This document shows positions 31,977 through 44,618 of a DNA stretch of 64,000 nt, piece by piece. This stretch comes from Aquilaria yunnanensis (taxonomy: Eukaryota; Streptophyta; Magnoliopsida; Malvales; Thymelaeaceae). A program made the translations under genes and the position numbers. Every line of letters begins with the position of its first letter. Position 1 is the stretch's first letter. The stretch is taken from assembly GCA_039654915.1 (NCBI GenBank), contig CM077596.1:49660501-49724500 (forward strand), written 5' to 3'. The notes below the pieces were generated by a model. It did not search any database. It had not been told where the DNA came from and was given only the letters and a program-made list of their open reading frames with translations.

Positions 31977-34052
31977 TGTCAAGACACTGTTTCAGTGCTT
32001 GGCCTATGCCAAAATGTGAAGGAAAATGCATTAAAACAATGCGGGACTTGAGTAAAAATGATGAAAGTGCTAAGTGGGCATTGGTAATATCATGGGTCGG
32101 CTTGCCGAGCCTATCGGGTCCAAATTGTACATTTAAAGTGGCTTATGCACTAATGGCGGAAAACAAAGTTTAAGGGCTAACTTGAACATTCTTTCGGGTG
32201 CTATTAGTGATGCTAATACTTGTGGAAAGAAACATTAAGCCATGCAGTTTTGTTTAAGCCGTGAAGGGCATTAGGCCCATTTTAACGTACATGTGGCATT
32301 GGCCGGTTAATGCATGCTAACGCTTAAGCCGGAAATCATTAGTTTTGGTCAAAACTTCCTCTTTGCAAGTCAAACTGTGTTCTTCATGTTCTTGGGTCAA
32401 AGGTTTCAGGTTCTTGCCAAATTAGTGGTGATTGAAGCTTGAATTAAAGAATCAAGCTTGGAAGTGGTGTTCTTGGCCTCAGGTGACCTTGCACTTGAGT
32501 TGACGAGCTCGATCTTGAAGGTTCAAGTGCTAATCGAGAGCTCAAGCTAGGGATTTGGTAAGGTTTCACAAATTCTAATTGATTTTGGTAATGATTCCAT
32601 GTTCAAGTAGATTAATGGCTTCTAAGTGATAGTATTTTTAGCTATATGATCTTAGATTGCTAGATGGGGCATATATAGAACCTTCAGGTTTATGTGAATT
32701 CTTGGCTAGCTAGTCAATAATGGCAAGTACTAAAGTTCAAGGTAAGTAGGTCAACTTATCTTTGAACTTGGAGCTCTAGTAGAATGGACTTGAATTGACA
32801 AAGCTTGGAGTGCAACTATGTGTGTGTACTTGCTAGTGGTTTTGGCCGAAAAGGGCATTGTGTTGTGGTGTGTGTGTGTTGTGTGCTTGTTTGCTTGGAT
32901 GTGCTTGCTAACCCTTTGTAGATGTTGTTATCATGTATATATATGTCTTCGATATCATGTGTATATGCCATTATGTTTGTGTTTTTGGTGTTTTCTTGTC
33001 TTTCTTGCAGGTTAAGTAAGGCTTCATGGAGGTTAAGCTTTCGGGCTTAACTAAATTAGCTCATTGAGTTGTAATGAACCTTACTGAGTTTATAAACTCA
33101 TGCCCCTTATTGTATATGTTTCAGGAAAAGGCTTAGAGCTTGAGTGATTGTGTGTATTGCTTGTGTCCTAAGTTAGTGCACTTTTTGTCAAGGTATGTGC
33201 CAAAACTGAAAGCTTGGCTTATGAGTACAATGTGCAAGTCTTATGGTTATTGCTCAAACTTATGTGTTTGAGTCTTGAAGGTTTTGTATAGAGTTGTGGG
33301 ACGAGTCTAGGAGCTATAGATGTGTGTTCATAGGCATTAATATGGTGGTTTACTTTCATGACCATGAATTTGGTTATAGGACTTGTCCTTCAATCCTTAA
33401 TCTTGTATTGTACCTTCAAAGTACTTCTCGGATATTATAGGTAATTGGGCATGTAAAGCATAACTTGTGCTTATTTTGGGTTTGTAAGTACTCTTGGTAT
33501 GTTGCCAAGTAGCTAGTACTTTGTGGAGGCCATTTTTGTGTATGTATATGCCTCGATGAACTATGGAACTTGTGTATATTTTGAAGGTTTGGAATGCCAA
33601 GTTATGCTATGAATGTTTGATTATATGTCTTGGAATTGTCCTTTTTGAGTTAAACCTCTTGTGTTTTTTGTCTGGCCGAATGTACATGGACATGAAAAGT
33701 GTGATTTCAAAACTTGAGATGATATGGGCTTCTTGGTTGCCATGCATGGGATATCACACTTGATGAGCACACACCTTAGACACTTAAAGATAAAAAGTGC
33801 TCATGCCTTGCCTTGTGTTGCAAGTTACTTATGGGCCTTGCCTTGTGCTGCAAATAAAGTATATAAAGTTAACCAGTAAGCCTCCTGGGGCACCTCCCAG
33901 GCCTTAACCTTAAGAAAATAAGACTTAAGCTATAATATTGAAAGTTGGCCGAAAACCTAAATCTACTCATAACGCTTTTAAGTGCAAGTGTTTAATAACT
34001 TTCATGGTAGCTTGGTGAGGGACACTGAGAGTGCACAGGCTTGGGTGTGACA
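31977..34052 (+). repeat. 3' LTR of the gypsy element (complete, 2076 bp)
   Basis: Preceded by the polypurine tract AAGGAGGGAGG (31963-31973). Ends TGACA at 34052 next to target duplication GTAAC. A possible TATA string, AAGTATATAAAG, lies near 33858. Confidence 0.92.
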
Positions 34053-36490
34053 GTAACTCAGTCACATAGACAAGAATGTGCCTCAAACAAAAACACACTT
34101 CATCTTAAGACAAAAGGAGCGGCACAACATCATATTTTTGTTCAAATGAAGACCGACATCACATGGTCATCGATGTTTCTACTTTCAAGTAAAAGATGAG
34201 AGGCCAAAATTGTCTATAATTTTCTTCCCCAACCGTGCAAAGGTTGGGTGGTGAGTAATGTCCTAAAATATAAATGATGCAATTGGTACAACTTTCTCAA
34301 GGATGACAACACTGATGGTTTTAGAGTTCTGGTACTTGGAAGTATTTACAACAATGGGGAATGCAGAGGAGTCTCAAACTTGAACCCTAAAGTTAGAAGA
34401 CGAATGAACCAAGAACTATTATGTCAATTTTCGTGCTATCAATTTGATTTGTGTGATGAGGCAAATCTTCAACACAATCTACAGTTTTTGTTTTATAGGA
34501 ACAAGGAGAACTTCAAAACAAGAAACTTATGTTATTCTTAAAGCAAATTCATTTTTTGGTTCCTTTCATGCACTCCCTTATATCTCCTTTCTTATCCTCC
34601 CTTTTGCCCCTCTCGTTTGTTATTTCAAATTTCAATGAAACCATTATCCAGATCCAAATGACAGATGGAAACATCTATTGGCATCTATTGAAAAGCTATT
34701 GCCAAACCAGAACATAAAACTGGTCAAGAAGGAAAATAATCAATCCAGAAATGGGAACTTGTCTAATATGTTTGTAATTTCATAGCACGACAATGCTGTA
34801 CGATGATTTTAGTACAGGTAAGATTTCAGATCACCTAATCTTTTCAGCACTTTCATTGCATATCCTATGTTCCAGAAAAACAGAATTGTCACCAAAAGTT
34901 CAGCCACCCAAAAATAACAAGAAACAAATGAAGTTCAAATGTTGTAACTACTACCCTGATCAGCAAAATGCTAGTGCTGTGCACGTGGTTTGTCAGCTAC
35001 TTTAATTTGTTCCTTTCTGAAAAATTTGGTAAGTTGCTTTATGTTGATGTTACCACAGGAATAAAATGTACAACAGCCCTAAACTTCAAAATTACTAACA
35101 TCCCTTAGAAAACTTGGAAAACGTAACTTTTGCATCAATCCATTTGTATTTCAAATGGTTAAAAATTAATTGGAAGCAATTCTCTTTTTTTTGGTTGGTT
35201 GTCTGCTATCTGCTGACCATAATCATCATATAAGGTGCTTACGTTATGCTATCCAACTCCGGAAACTTTGGTGGCTTGTCAAGTTATAAATCGCGAGTAT
35301 AATGCATGAAACAACAGTAACTCGTATGCATAAAAACACATAAAAAAAAAGGGAAACGTTAAAACCTTGATCAAAAGTGAAAATTTATAACAAATACCCT
35401 ACCTTTGAGCGCTATTCTGAACTATTCATTTATGTAACTCGGAGTAACTAATTGGGTTTATAGTGAAATCCAGAAATCGATCACCTTTCACTCGGATTCT
35501 ACCAGTCATTTAGCTTACAGTAATTTAACAGGACAAAAAAAACCCAGCTAAATATCGAAAGTGGATTGCTCGCTTCACTTCTCAGAGCTAAATTTTTCCT
35601 TTATTTAACCAAAATATACTTCGACGGCCATAGTTCTTTATGGAATACAAACATAGAAGGCAAACGTGTATTCATGCTGATACAACATACCAAGAAACAC
35701 AAAACGTGTATTCATGCTGATACATTTCATGTTCTGCAGTAAAAAGATAGAACCTAAATGAAATTTCACTAGAAATTGAAACCAACAACATAAATGAAAT
35801 TTCACTAGAAATTGGAGCACAACTGCAAGCCAAGCACGCAATCTTCTGGGAAACCACACTTTGACTTTGCCACACTGATCAACATGTCCTTCCAATGTCA
35901 AGGACAACACTTAGTCTTACACCTTACTTCGGATATCATACATTCGCCATTCTTCTTCTTTTCTTGTCCATGCTCTGTTTGCTTCCTCTGCTTCTGAAAC
36001 AGTTTGGCAATTGCTCAGTAAACTGGACATAAACTTTGAGCAATATTGTAACGAAATGGGGAAGGGAACTTGTCTACTTATGCCAGAACCATGATGATAG
36101 AATATCGCTGATCAAATAGATAAGCACAAGTCACATAAGCAGAAAGTAACTCAGTTACATAGACAAGTATGTGCCTCAATGAAAACACGCTACATCTTAA
36201 GACAAAAGCAGAGACAATATCAGATGGTTGTTCAAATGAAGACTCAGATCACATGGTAATCAACGTTTCTGTTTTCCAGTGAAGGAAATTTCACTGGAAA
36301 TTTTCTAAAAATTCACATAATAACAGTTAAGTAAGAAAATATAATCAAGAAATGGCACCTCGTATATGACACTTCATCGTCTTCTGCTCCAGTCTGACTT
36401 CATATCCCCTATTCCAGCAAAAAAGAGAACTTGTTACACCCCATGACAATTCACTCCTTGATTACCAACTATACATACATACATACATAC

Positions 36491-36530
<40 letters not shown>

Positions 36531-36796
36531 GAAATTTAGATTATTTAGTGACTTGCAAAACAATATAACAGCAGTGATACATTAGCTTTGCATATTATTT
36601 ATGAGGGCAAACAGAGAGGCACCAGCTCCCACAGGTTTCAATACTACTAATATTGGCTTCTGTTCAACTTTCATACCTTTTGGACCAATTTTTATATTAG
36701 GTCACTCTAATTTGGACATCAGTGGGACTGTATTTTACAGCAAAATGCGGTAGCAGTTATGCCAGTTTTGGCCCTTAATCAGTAAATTCAACCAAT
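34053..36796. repeat. NBS-LRR-flanking repeat unit, non-coding
   Basis: No gene seen. 34195-34545 is paralogous to about 1770-2110, 34920-35045 to 2588-2770, and 35690-36240 to 16198-16716 plus 34053-34180. The left edge carries the GTAAC target duplication of the gypsy element. These repeats show an old tandem duplication of resistance-cluster flanking DNA. Confidence 0.65.
36469..36532. repeat. (CATA)n/(TA)n microsatellite
   Basis: Repeated CATA units run directly into alternating TA. Confidence 0.9.
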
Positions 36797-39521
36797 ATTT
36801 TAGGTAGCTAAGGCTTTAACATGTTAGTTTTACTTATAAATCATTGTCAACTAATTTCTATGTCTTTTGGACAAGAGTAAACAAAACTGCAACAGCAAAC
36901 CCATACACTGTTCATTTACTAACCGCTGATAACTTGAGATATGTCAAACTTTTCACTCACAAATCTAAATCCAATTTTTCCACTTCCAACAAGTTTGTTT
37001 TATCAAATATTGAGTTCCTAAAAAATTTCAATCCATTTGATGTTGATTGGAGCCCTTTGTTCCTTAAAGTTCCTAATCTGTGAATTTTTGACAAATTTCC
37101 TTCAAATTTTAGCAGGTAAGTCTTGGTTTTATGCCTTCTACCACCATAAAAGCTAATTTTTATCCAATTTATGATCCAGCAAGTCCCAATCATCAACTGA
37201 AACAGAAACATAATCTTATCCCCTGCAAAGTATCTGGCCAACTTCAGTCAGCATGATGGCAATACCAAAACAAAAGAGGACAACTTTCTAAATTTCGCTA
37301 ATTAGTTTATTGAATTATCAAGGTTTAAGTTTGAGTGGCCAGAGAAAGGTAGTGCCTCAGCAAAATAAGTTCACAAAGGATTATCAAGGTTTGAATAACC
37401 AAACACTGTGATGTCCTACCCACATCCAAGGGAACAATTAATGAGATTTTGAGCAAAGCACATAAATTAATGAGATTAAATAAGGGCAGAGCTTGGAGTT
37501 AAAGTGCATAAAAAGACAATCATTTTCCATGATCTGAGACTTGCAGTAATGAGCAATTCGGATGTCTGGAATTTGGGAAATGTTGGACCACATGGTGGTT
37601 CCATTGAAGTATATTCACTCCTGTAACACACCCACCTACTCTATCAAACACATCCAATTGACTCACCAACCAACTCTCCAACTGACATAAAAATTGCCAT
37701 GAACTGTCACAAGTCCATACCAACTTGTCCTCTCTCTGTTCAGACAAAAGAACAGCCACAGAGACAATTAAAAACCATGACCAACAATGCACTTCTTCTT
37801 CTTCAATAACACAAAAGAGAAGCTAATCATGTGAATCCTAAAAGTAAAACACCATAAGCATACAAAGTGTACCAGAAAAATCAAATGATAAGTGCAACAT
37901 CCCTGGATTGTGAGCTTGCTTAATGCAAACGTTCGTCCTTACCTACCACTTTGTTGCTGACCAGCATATTGACAGTCCTAATTTGATGAGTACAGATCAA
38001 CTTCTTTAGCCCAGATATCTGACAGATTAGTAAATGTTTCTCTACGTGTTACATCATATACTGCAGGTTTTGAGAAAACGGAACACAAGGATCAACCCCA
38101 GGAACAGGAAATTCAGATGTGAACAATGACACAAAACTAAGAGTATTCAGGTGTAGCATATAGGTATTGATGATCCAATATAGCTGAAACTAATGATTAT
38201 TGGATCACCAATTACTTGCATGAAATATTCCCCTAAACAGAAGATTGATTTACAGTGGTTAAAAATGATGCATTTCTATGTGCCAAAACAGGAATCAAAC
38301 TTCAGTGCTAGTGATGAATAACAGCATGCCTAACATATCCCTGCTACCATACATGCTGGTGCTGCATCAGGCCATAAATTACATATACATCAGGCTTTCC
38401 TCCATGAATATTGATTCTTTCTCTTTTTTGTTTCTTCATATTGGGGTGTTTACAATAGAATCAAACTTGAATCGAAATGTACAATCATAGATCAATGGTG
38501 GATATGTCACAGGTACAAAATTCAGTTCAGGAAATTAATGATAACTAAAGCTCTTATTAGGGTGAGCAGTAATCAACAGTATTTGTTCATATCACTTTTG
38601 GATTTTAGCAAAGTCCATACCCATTATTATAACCTGCTCTCCCCTGTAAACATGAACTTGTAAGTGTTCGAAACGTTTCCTCGCCAGCTGCAACAAAATA
38701 ATAATACTCAGAACAATTATTAAGAATAACATCCAGATGCATGCAGCAAAAGGAATTCTAGGCATTGTCCAATAAGATACTATTTATTTACGCTCATTAA
38801 AAATTCCCAACACTGTCATTTTTTTTTTTTGGTTTTTTTAAATCCTTTTCATAAAACATCATAACCCTTTGCTGCGGACTCTAGTCAAATTTTCTTTTAT
38901 CTTTTTAATGATGATCATTTAAAGAAAAAAATGCAAAATCAAATAGTATAGCCAAGTTTCTTTGTTTGTGGTTTTAACTTAGATTGCATTACAAGGTAGC
39001 TAGTACAAGATTGAGACAGAAAATCAACTTGTAACCTGTGTCCTAAATGACAAGCTTCAACTTCTTACCACCAGAGTAACATGCTATACCTTAAAATCAA
39101 CACCTACGTCCACCAAATACATACATAAATCAATCCAAAGAGCTCCATTTGCTTTTATCATGCAAGTGCATAATCTTCAAGGAAAAGGACGCTGCCACAC
39201 TCGCATACCCTTCTCAGTTCTCAGGCCTCCGACTTCCTTTTGCCTCCTCCTTTTATTTTCTGCGCCTATGGTCCTAAAATAGTTCAGCCACCAGAATGTT
39301 AGGATATGAGTAATGTACAGCTAGAAGCATAATGACAAAATAACAGGAGAGACACATTTTCAGATACTTTCTCAGCAATTGATGCCTCTCATTGGCACAT
39401 TCTTTTCTCAAGCACGTTAAAGGAATAAATTAACAATAATCAAGAAACGGCAGTTGAGCATATCCTCTATTTCAAAAAAAAGAGAACTAAAGTTTTAGCC
39501 CTTAAGTAAATTCAACAAACA
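36797..39521. repeat. NBS-LRR-flanking repeat, copy 2
   Basis: The first about 800 bases match 39522-40270 closely (for example CACTCACAAATCTAAATCCA and AGTTCCTAATCTG / AGTTCCAAATCTG), including the block next to the NBS-LRR stop. The rest (37620-39520) is gene-free, with a T-rich run at about 38818. It ends where copy 3 begins. Confidence 0.7.
37545..37620 (-). pseudogene. second NBS-LRR 3'-end relic
   Basis: The + strand GGATGTCTGGAATTTGGGAA followed by a TTGGACCA-type block corresponds to 40232-40275, the last about 14 codons of the NBS-LRR gene (ending [12 protein letters not shown]). No more of the gene is present on the coding side. Confidence 0.55.
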
Positions 39522-40236
39522 TTTTGGGTAGCTAAGACTTTTAACAGGTTAGTTTTACTTATAAATCATTATCAACTAAGTTGTATATCTTTTGCACAAG
39601 AGTAAACAAAACTACTACAGCAAACCCATACACTGTTTATTTACTACCTGTAGTGTTGATAACTTGAGATATGTCAAACTTTTCACTCACAAATCTAAAT
39701 CCAATTTTTCCACTTCCAACAAGTTTGTTTTATCAAATGCTGCGTTCCTACAAATTTTCAATCCATTTGGAGTTGATTTGAGCCCTTTTTTCCTTAAAGT
39801 TCCAAATCTGGCAAATTTTGACAGATTTCCTGCTGGTTTAGCAGGTGAGGCTTGGGTTTATGCCTTGTACCACCATAAAAGCTATTTTTTCTCTAATTCA
39901 TGATCCAACAAGTCCCATTCATCAGTTGAAACATTAACATACTCTTATGCCCTTCAAAGTACCTGGCCAACTTCAGTCAGCATGCTAGCAATACCAAAAT
40001 AAAAAAAAAAAGGATAACTTTCTGAATTTCACTAATTTCATTTATTGAATTATCATGGTTTGAGTTTGAGTAGCCAGAGAAGGTAGTGCCTCGCAAGATA
40101 AGTTCAAAACAATTGATGAGATTTCGAGCAAAGCATATAAATTAATGAGATTAAAATAAGGGTAGAGCTTGGATTCGAAGTGCATAAACAGACGATCAGT
40201 TATCTGTGATCTGAGACTTACAGGAATGAGCAATTA
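39522..40236. repeat. NBS-LRR-flanking repeat, copy 3 (3' flank of the gene)
   Basis: Directly downstream of the NBS-LRR stop codon on the minus strand; by position it should contain that gene's 3' untranslated region and terminator. It is paralogous to copies 1 and 2. No separate reading frame is supported. Confidence 0.65.
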
Positions 40237-43200
40237 CTAAATAATGATGCCTGGAATGTGGGAAATCTTGGACCACTCGGTGCTTCCTTTGACGCATATT
40301 CGCGATAACTTTTTGCAATTGATGCATATAGATTTGAGATTGGAGAGACGTAACATGGATTGCTGTGATGGCAGCTTACTCAGCCTTCTACAATAATAAA
40401 TCTCAAGCTTTTGGAGAGAGGAGAGGTTTCCCAGCCACTCAGGCAAATCTTCAATTGCATCAAAGTGCCTTATCTCCAAGACTTCAAGAGTAGTTAAGTG
40501 TTGTATTTGTGGTGGTAGAGTGCTGCATCCAAATTCATTGAGAGTCAATTTTTTGAGGGAGGAAGGCATGCTTTGGTGGATAGAATCGAAGTATTGAGGG
40601 ATTTCCTTGCCAGACTTCCCGAATCCACCCAACCATAAATGCGTCAGTGATGGCATCGCCTCTAGAGGTGACAAATTCCTCAACTTCTTGCAGCCCCAAA
40701 TTTGTAGCTTCTCTAATGAAGAAAGGTTGCCTAGCCACTGCGGCAAAGTTTCCAATTCATCAAACCAATCAAGCTCCAATTCTTGAAGAGTAGTGAGGTG
40801 CTGCATTTGATGTGGCAGAGACTTTATATTAGCTCCTCCAAAAAGCTTCAACTGGATGAGTGACCCATGCAAGTGATGGATGGAAGTGAAGCATGGAGGC
40901 AATTCTCTTACCTCTTCTGAGAAGTTGAAATACAAGAATAATCTTTTTAAATGGGTGAGGCAACCAAAGCTTGTCTCTGGAATCTTGTCCCATACAATAC
41001 TATTGCATCCACAAATCTTTAACTCAACTAAATTCTTCAAACTTGCGAGCCATTCAAGTTCTGAAGACATTTTAGGACAGCCATTTAACTCCAACCTCTG
41101 TAGGGAAGTGCAGTGTTGCAGTCCACTTGGAGCACACCTCAAATCCTTACAATGATAAAGCTCCAAATGTGTGAGAGAGCAGAGCTCATGAAAGCTCGGG
41201 AGCAATTCCAACTTGTCGCAACCAGATATCTCTAACTCTCTCAAGCACTTGCTGGAAAACATACCATCCCCTATGTGACTGACACCTAAATACAAACACG
41301 TAAGCGTTTTAAGACATGGGAGACCATTTGTCAATTGGATGCGTCTTAAGTTGTGACAGCGACGAAGACTTAACTTCTCAAGGGAAGGAAACATGTCCCT
41401 TCTGGTTGTGTCAAACCACTCTTCCAAGCTTATCATATCCTGTAATTCAAATTCTTTTAGAGCTGGAAAATTTCCACTCCCATAAAAATCAGCATCAATC
41501 AGTTTTACTCCACTCAGTCCATCGATAAAAAGATAGGTTAAGTTGGGTAGGTGCCCGAGGCTTGGAAGCTTCACACACTTGGAGCAAGAGTCCAATGTCA
41601 ACCTAATCAAATTTGGTAGTGAAGATTGGGAGTTATTGATACTCGTGCTGGGAAGCCAGGATGGGAAATAGCCACCTCCGTAGTTTCTAATCCACAAACC
41701 CTTCAAATTTGGGTGAGGTTGTAGCTCCTCCAACACATCGTCATCTTGCCCCACATCTACTCTTTTTTTGCTCCATTTAAATACCAACTCCCATATTCCC
41801 TTCTTCTCTTGCAGTTTTGCCGTCCTTGCATCCTCCATATGTCTCACCCGCTCAAGCTTACGTATTTCTAATTTTCCTTGAAGATGACTTAAGCTCCCTA
41901 GCTCTTCGATTCCAAGCCCTCTTTCTACACCCACAAAAAATAATGGCAATGTTTGCAAACTTGTTAATCTTCCAATGTTGATTGGCATGAGCCGCTCCTT
42001 GTCAATATAAAGATGTGACAATTCGACCAAGTTTTCCATCTGCAGTGGAAGTTCCTTTAAATTTTCACACCATGTGACTCTTAAAGTTTGCAGGTTCAAG
42101 AGTTCAGTGAAGGAGCTCGGTAGACTTTCAATTTGAGTCCCTGAAATGTCCAAGTATTTCAAACGCTTCAATTTTTTTATTGACTTTGGCAATTTATCTG
42201 CACTTGTAGCTTTGTGTAGTTTCAAAATTCTCAACCTTCTGCACTCCTTCGGGAAATGGCAAAAAACATCGAAGCTGGAAAATAAAGAGCGCAGATTTGG
42301 AGCATCAACTTGTGTTAGTCTACCGGCTAGGTCACTTTCTTTTCCTATAATATTCAGATGACGTACAAGAGAGACATCTCTAGAAGAATTTGTATCTGAC
42401 GTTAGGATTGCAGCCTCCGAACGAGATCTTGCGAGACTGTGTACCAAATCATGCATCTTGCATGCCTCGATGTTGCCATAAAAATCCCTTTCCACATCTT
42501 GGAACAATGAATTTGATACTAAGTCTTTGAAATACTTGTCACCCGTATCCCATGCTGTATGACAATGATCTGCTGGAGATGGATGAAGAAAGCCTGCAGC
42601 CATCCAAAGCTGAATCAATTCCTCTCTGTATAGAAGAGAATCTTCAGGAAAGAAGGAGCAGTATGCAAAACATAGCTTCAAATGTGGTGAACCCAAGCGG
42701 TCATAGCTCAATTGTAGTATACGGAGAATATCTTCGTTACTTTCCAAAGAGTTCCATAAATTACTATTTTGAATTGATGACCATGCTCGTTCTGTCCTAT
42801 CCTTGCGCAGGGTTCCTCCAATGACACTTGCAACCAAGGCCACGCCTTTGCATTTTTTCGCAATATTTCTTCCAAATTGTTTCTAAATTGTGAGGGATTT
42901 CAGATGATTTGCCGAATGATTTTGCTCTGATTATAGACCAACACTGATCATTCTTCAATATGGGAACTTCATATAGAAATTCCGGGAGAGAACCCATAGT
43001 TGATGCCACCTCCATATCTCGAGTCGTTGCCAGAATGATAGTCTTGTTTTTCTGATTTATTCCTTCCAAACACTTCCTGAAATCATCCCATTTTTCAGCG
43101 TCCTTGTTCCACACATCATCAAGCACCAGAAGATATGGCTTCTCTTCTAACTTCTCTTTGAGCTTTATAACTAAGCTCTGCGGACTTAAGCTTCCAAAGA

Positions 43201-43969
43201 AAGTAATAGTTTCACTGGTAACACACTCCAGTATTTTACCCAGGATCATCTTAACATCAAAAGTCTCAGAAACACACACCCATAACTGCTGTCTCTTGTC
43301 GAACAGATTGTTCACGCGCTTATCCTCCAAAACCATTTTGGCCAGAGTCGTCTTTCCAAGGCCGGCCATCCCCACAATGGACACAACGCCGAGGGGATGT
43401 GAGGTGTTTGATGAGCTAATCAACATATTTATAACTTCAGAAACAGCAACCTCTCTTGGGACAACTAGTTCCGGATCACCGAGAAAAGCATGAGTCTCCT
43501 GGAGCCCTGATAAGGATGCAGGAGCGGAAACCAGTTGTCCTCTGTTTTGGAGGCCCAATCCGGTGCCCTTGCGGCAGATCTTGTCCAGCGACTTGGTTAC
43601 ACTCTTAACCTTATAAGCCATCCTCAAGCGGAAAACGGTAGGATTGTGGGAAGAGAAGCCGTTAATGAGCTTTCCTCCCCATCGATTGTTGACTCGTAGC
43701 TCAATCCGCTTGGCTTCATAAGCGAGCTCAGCTAACACATCTTGGGCCCGGGAAGCGCCATCAGCAAGCCACTTGAGCCACACCTTAACAGGTGGGTCGG
43801 TTGATCTCGTCTCAGCATCGTCCAGAAAAGCTTCGATCATATCCAGGAAGCGTTGGAGTTCCTTGAGCTTCTTGTCAAAAGTCCACCCCAGTTTTACCAG
43901 CTCGAACACAGCCTTCTTGGCCTCCGATATCATCACCCTTATAGCAGCATGGAGTACAACTTCCGCCAT
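40237..43969 (-). CDS. CC-NBS-LRR disease-resistance-type gene with a single-base frameshift
   Basis: Intracellular immune receptor family; NB-ARC binds ATP/ADP and the LRR region usually gives recognition. Start [17 protein letters not shown] is typical for the RGA-like CC group. Coiled coil about 1-150 (with [15 protein letters not shown]), P-loop [10 protein letters not shown] about 199-208, kinase-2 YLLVLDDVW about 279-287, [13 protein letters not shown] about 311-318. After the shift come a GLPL-like motif (CKGVALVAS), RNBS-D ([12 protein letters not shown]) and [11 protein letters not shown] (MHD) near 505. LRRs fill the remaining about 680 residues ([18 protein letters not shown] and many more). 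One extra base in the AAA run at 42874-42876 (+ strand) breaks the frame at about residue 365; without it the reading is continuous for about 1,240 codons. No intron is needed. It may be a young pseudogene or hold a sequencing error. Confidence 0.9.
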
Positions 43970-44618
43970 TTTTTGTCGATCGCAAGCTAAACTCAGAGAG
44001 AGCTAATTAACTGCTGCCGCCTGCAAGCAAACCAACCGAATAAAACCATACAACGTACAAGAAACAACCGGAAACTCTTAGCAGAGTTTTTCTGAAACTC
44101 AAAAGATCAAAGAAAAGAAAACAGCTTTTAGCGCACCAAATAATAAGGATCATGAAATCCAGGGAAAAGATGATAGCAGTTAAGAATTGTTCTTGTCAAC
44201 TAGAAGATTCGAGATTTAACCCCCTACCCACCCTTACCTCCACCTCCCACCTATGTATCAGAAGGATTCGAAGCACACAAGCGCAGAGAAGAGACCAAGA
44301 TTCAACAGACAAGATATCGATAGTTGGGACAAGGAGCTCCGAGAACAAAGCTCCGGTTTGGTCGGCCGAGTTAGAGTTGCTGAGAGGAGAGTGGAGACAG
44401 GGACGTTGATGGAGAAGGCTAAAGAAACAAGAAAATTTAGAGGTTGAACTTTGAGAAGCTTAAAGCATGAGGGAGCCTGAACAAGAACAGGTGTATCAGG
44501 CTCTGCTTCAAAATGCCGACATGCACAGCAATGGAAAACAAAACGAGAGCTCTTTCTTTCTGGCTTCCGTCTGCGTTGGCACCCGCTCCCAGCCTTCCAC
44601 CGTCCCCAATTAATTAAA
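43970..44618 (-). promoter_or_regulatory. 5' flank of the NBS-LRR gene
   Basis: No gene seen. By position it should hold the gene's 5' untranslated region and promoter. I see no convincing TATA box. It ends at the Mutator-like insertion about 650 bases upstream of the ATG. Confidence 0.4.

Larger units (their letters stand above)
16722..34052 (+). mobile_element. chromodomain-type Ty3/gypsy element, split by a second gypsy element
   Basis: The right LTR starts TGTCAAGACACTG and ends GGGTGTGACA. The left LTR starts at 16722 with TATCAAGACACTA. Target duplication is GTAAC on the right (34053-34057) and CTAAC on the left (16717-16721); the paralogous empty site near 36150 has GTAAC, so the left copy has mutated. 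Without the insert at 19649-29925 the element is about 7.05 kb. Order on the + strand is protease remnant, RT, RNase H, integrase, chromodomain-like tail, polypurine tract, LTR. Gag, primer-binding site and the last part of the left LTR are deleted. Most in-frame stops look like C-to-T or G-to-A decay. Confidence 0.92.

Noticed and set aside
36844..37083. 79-codon frame and its partner at 39592-39903
   Set aside because: Both are the same duplicated non-coding segment; the reading frame is not kept between copies.
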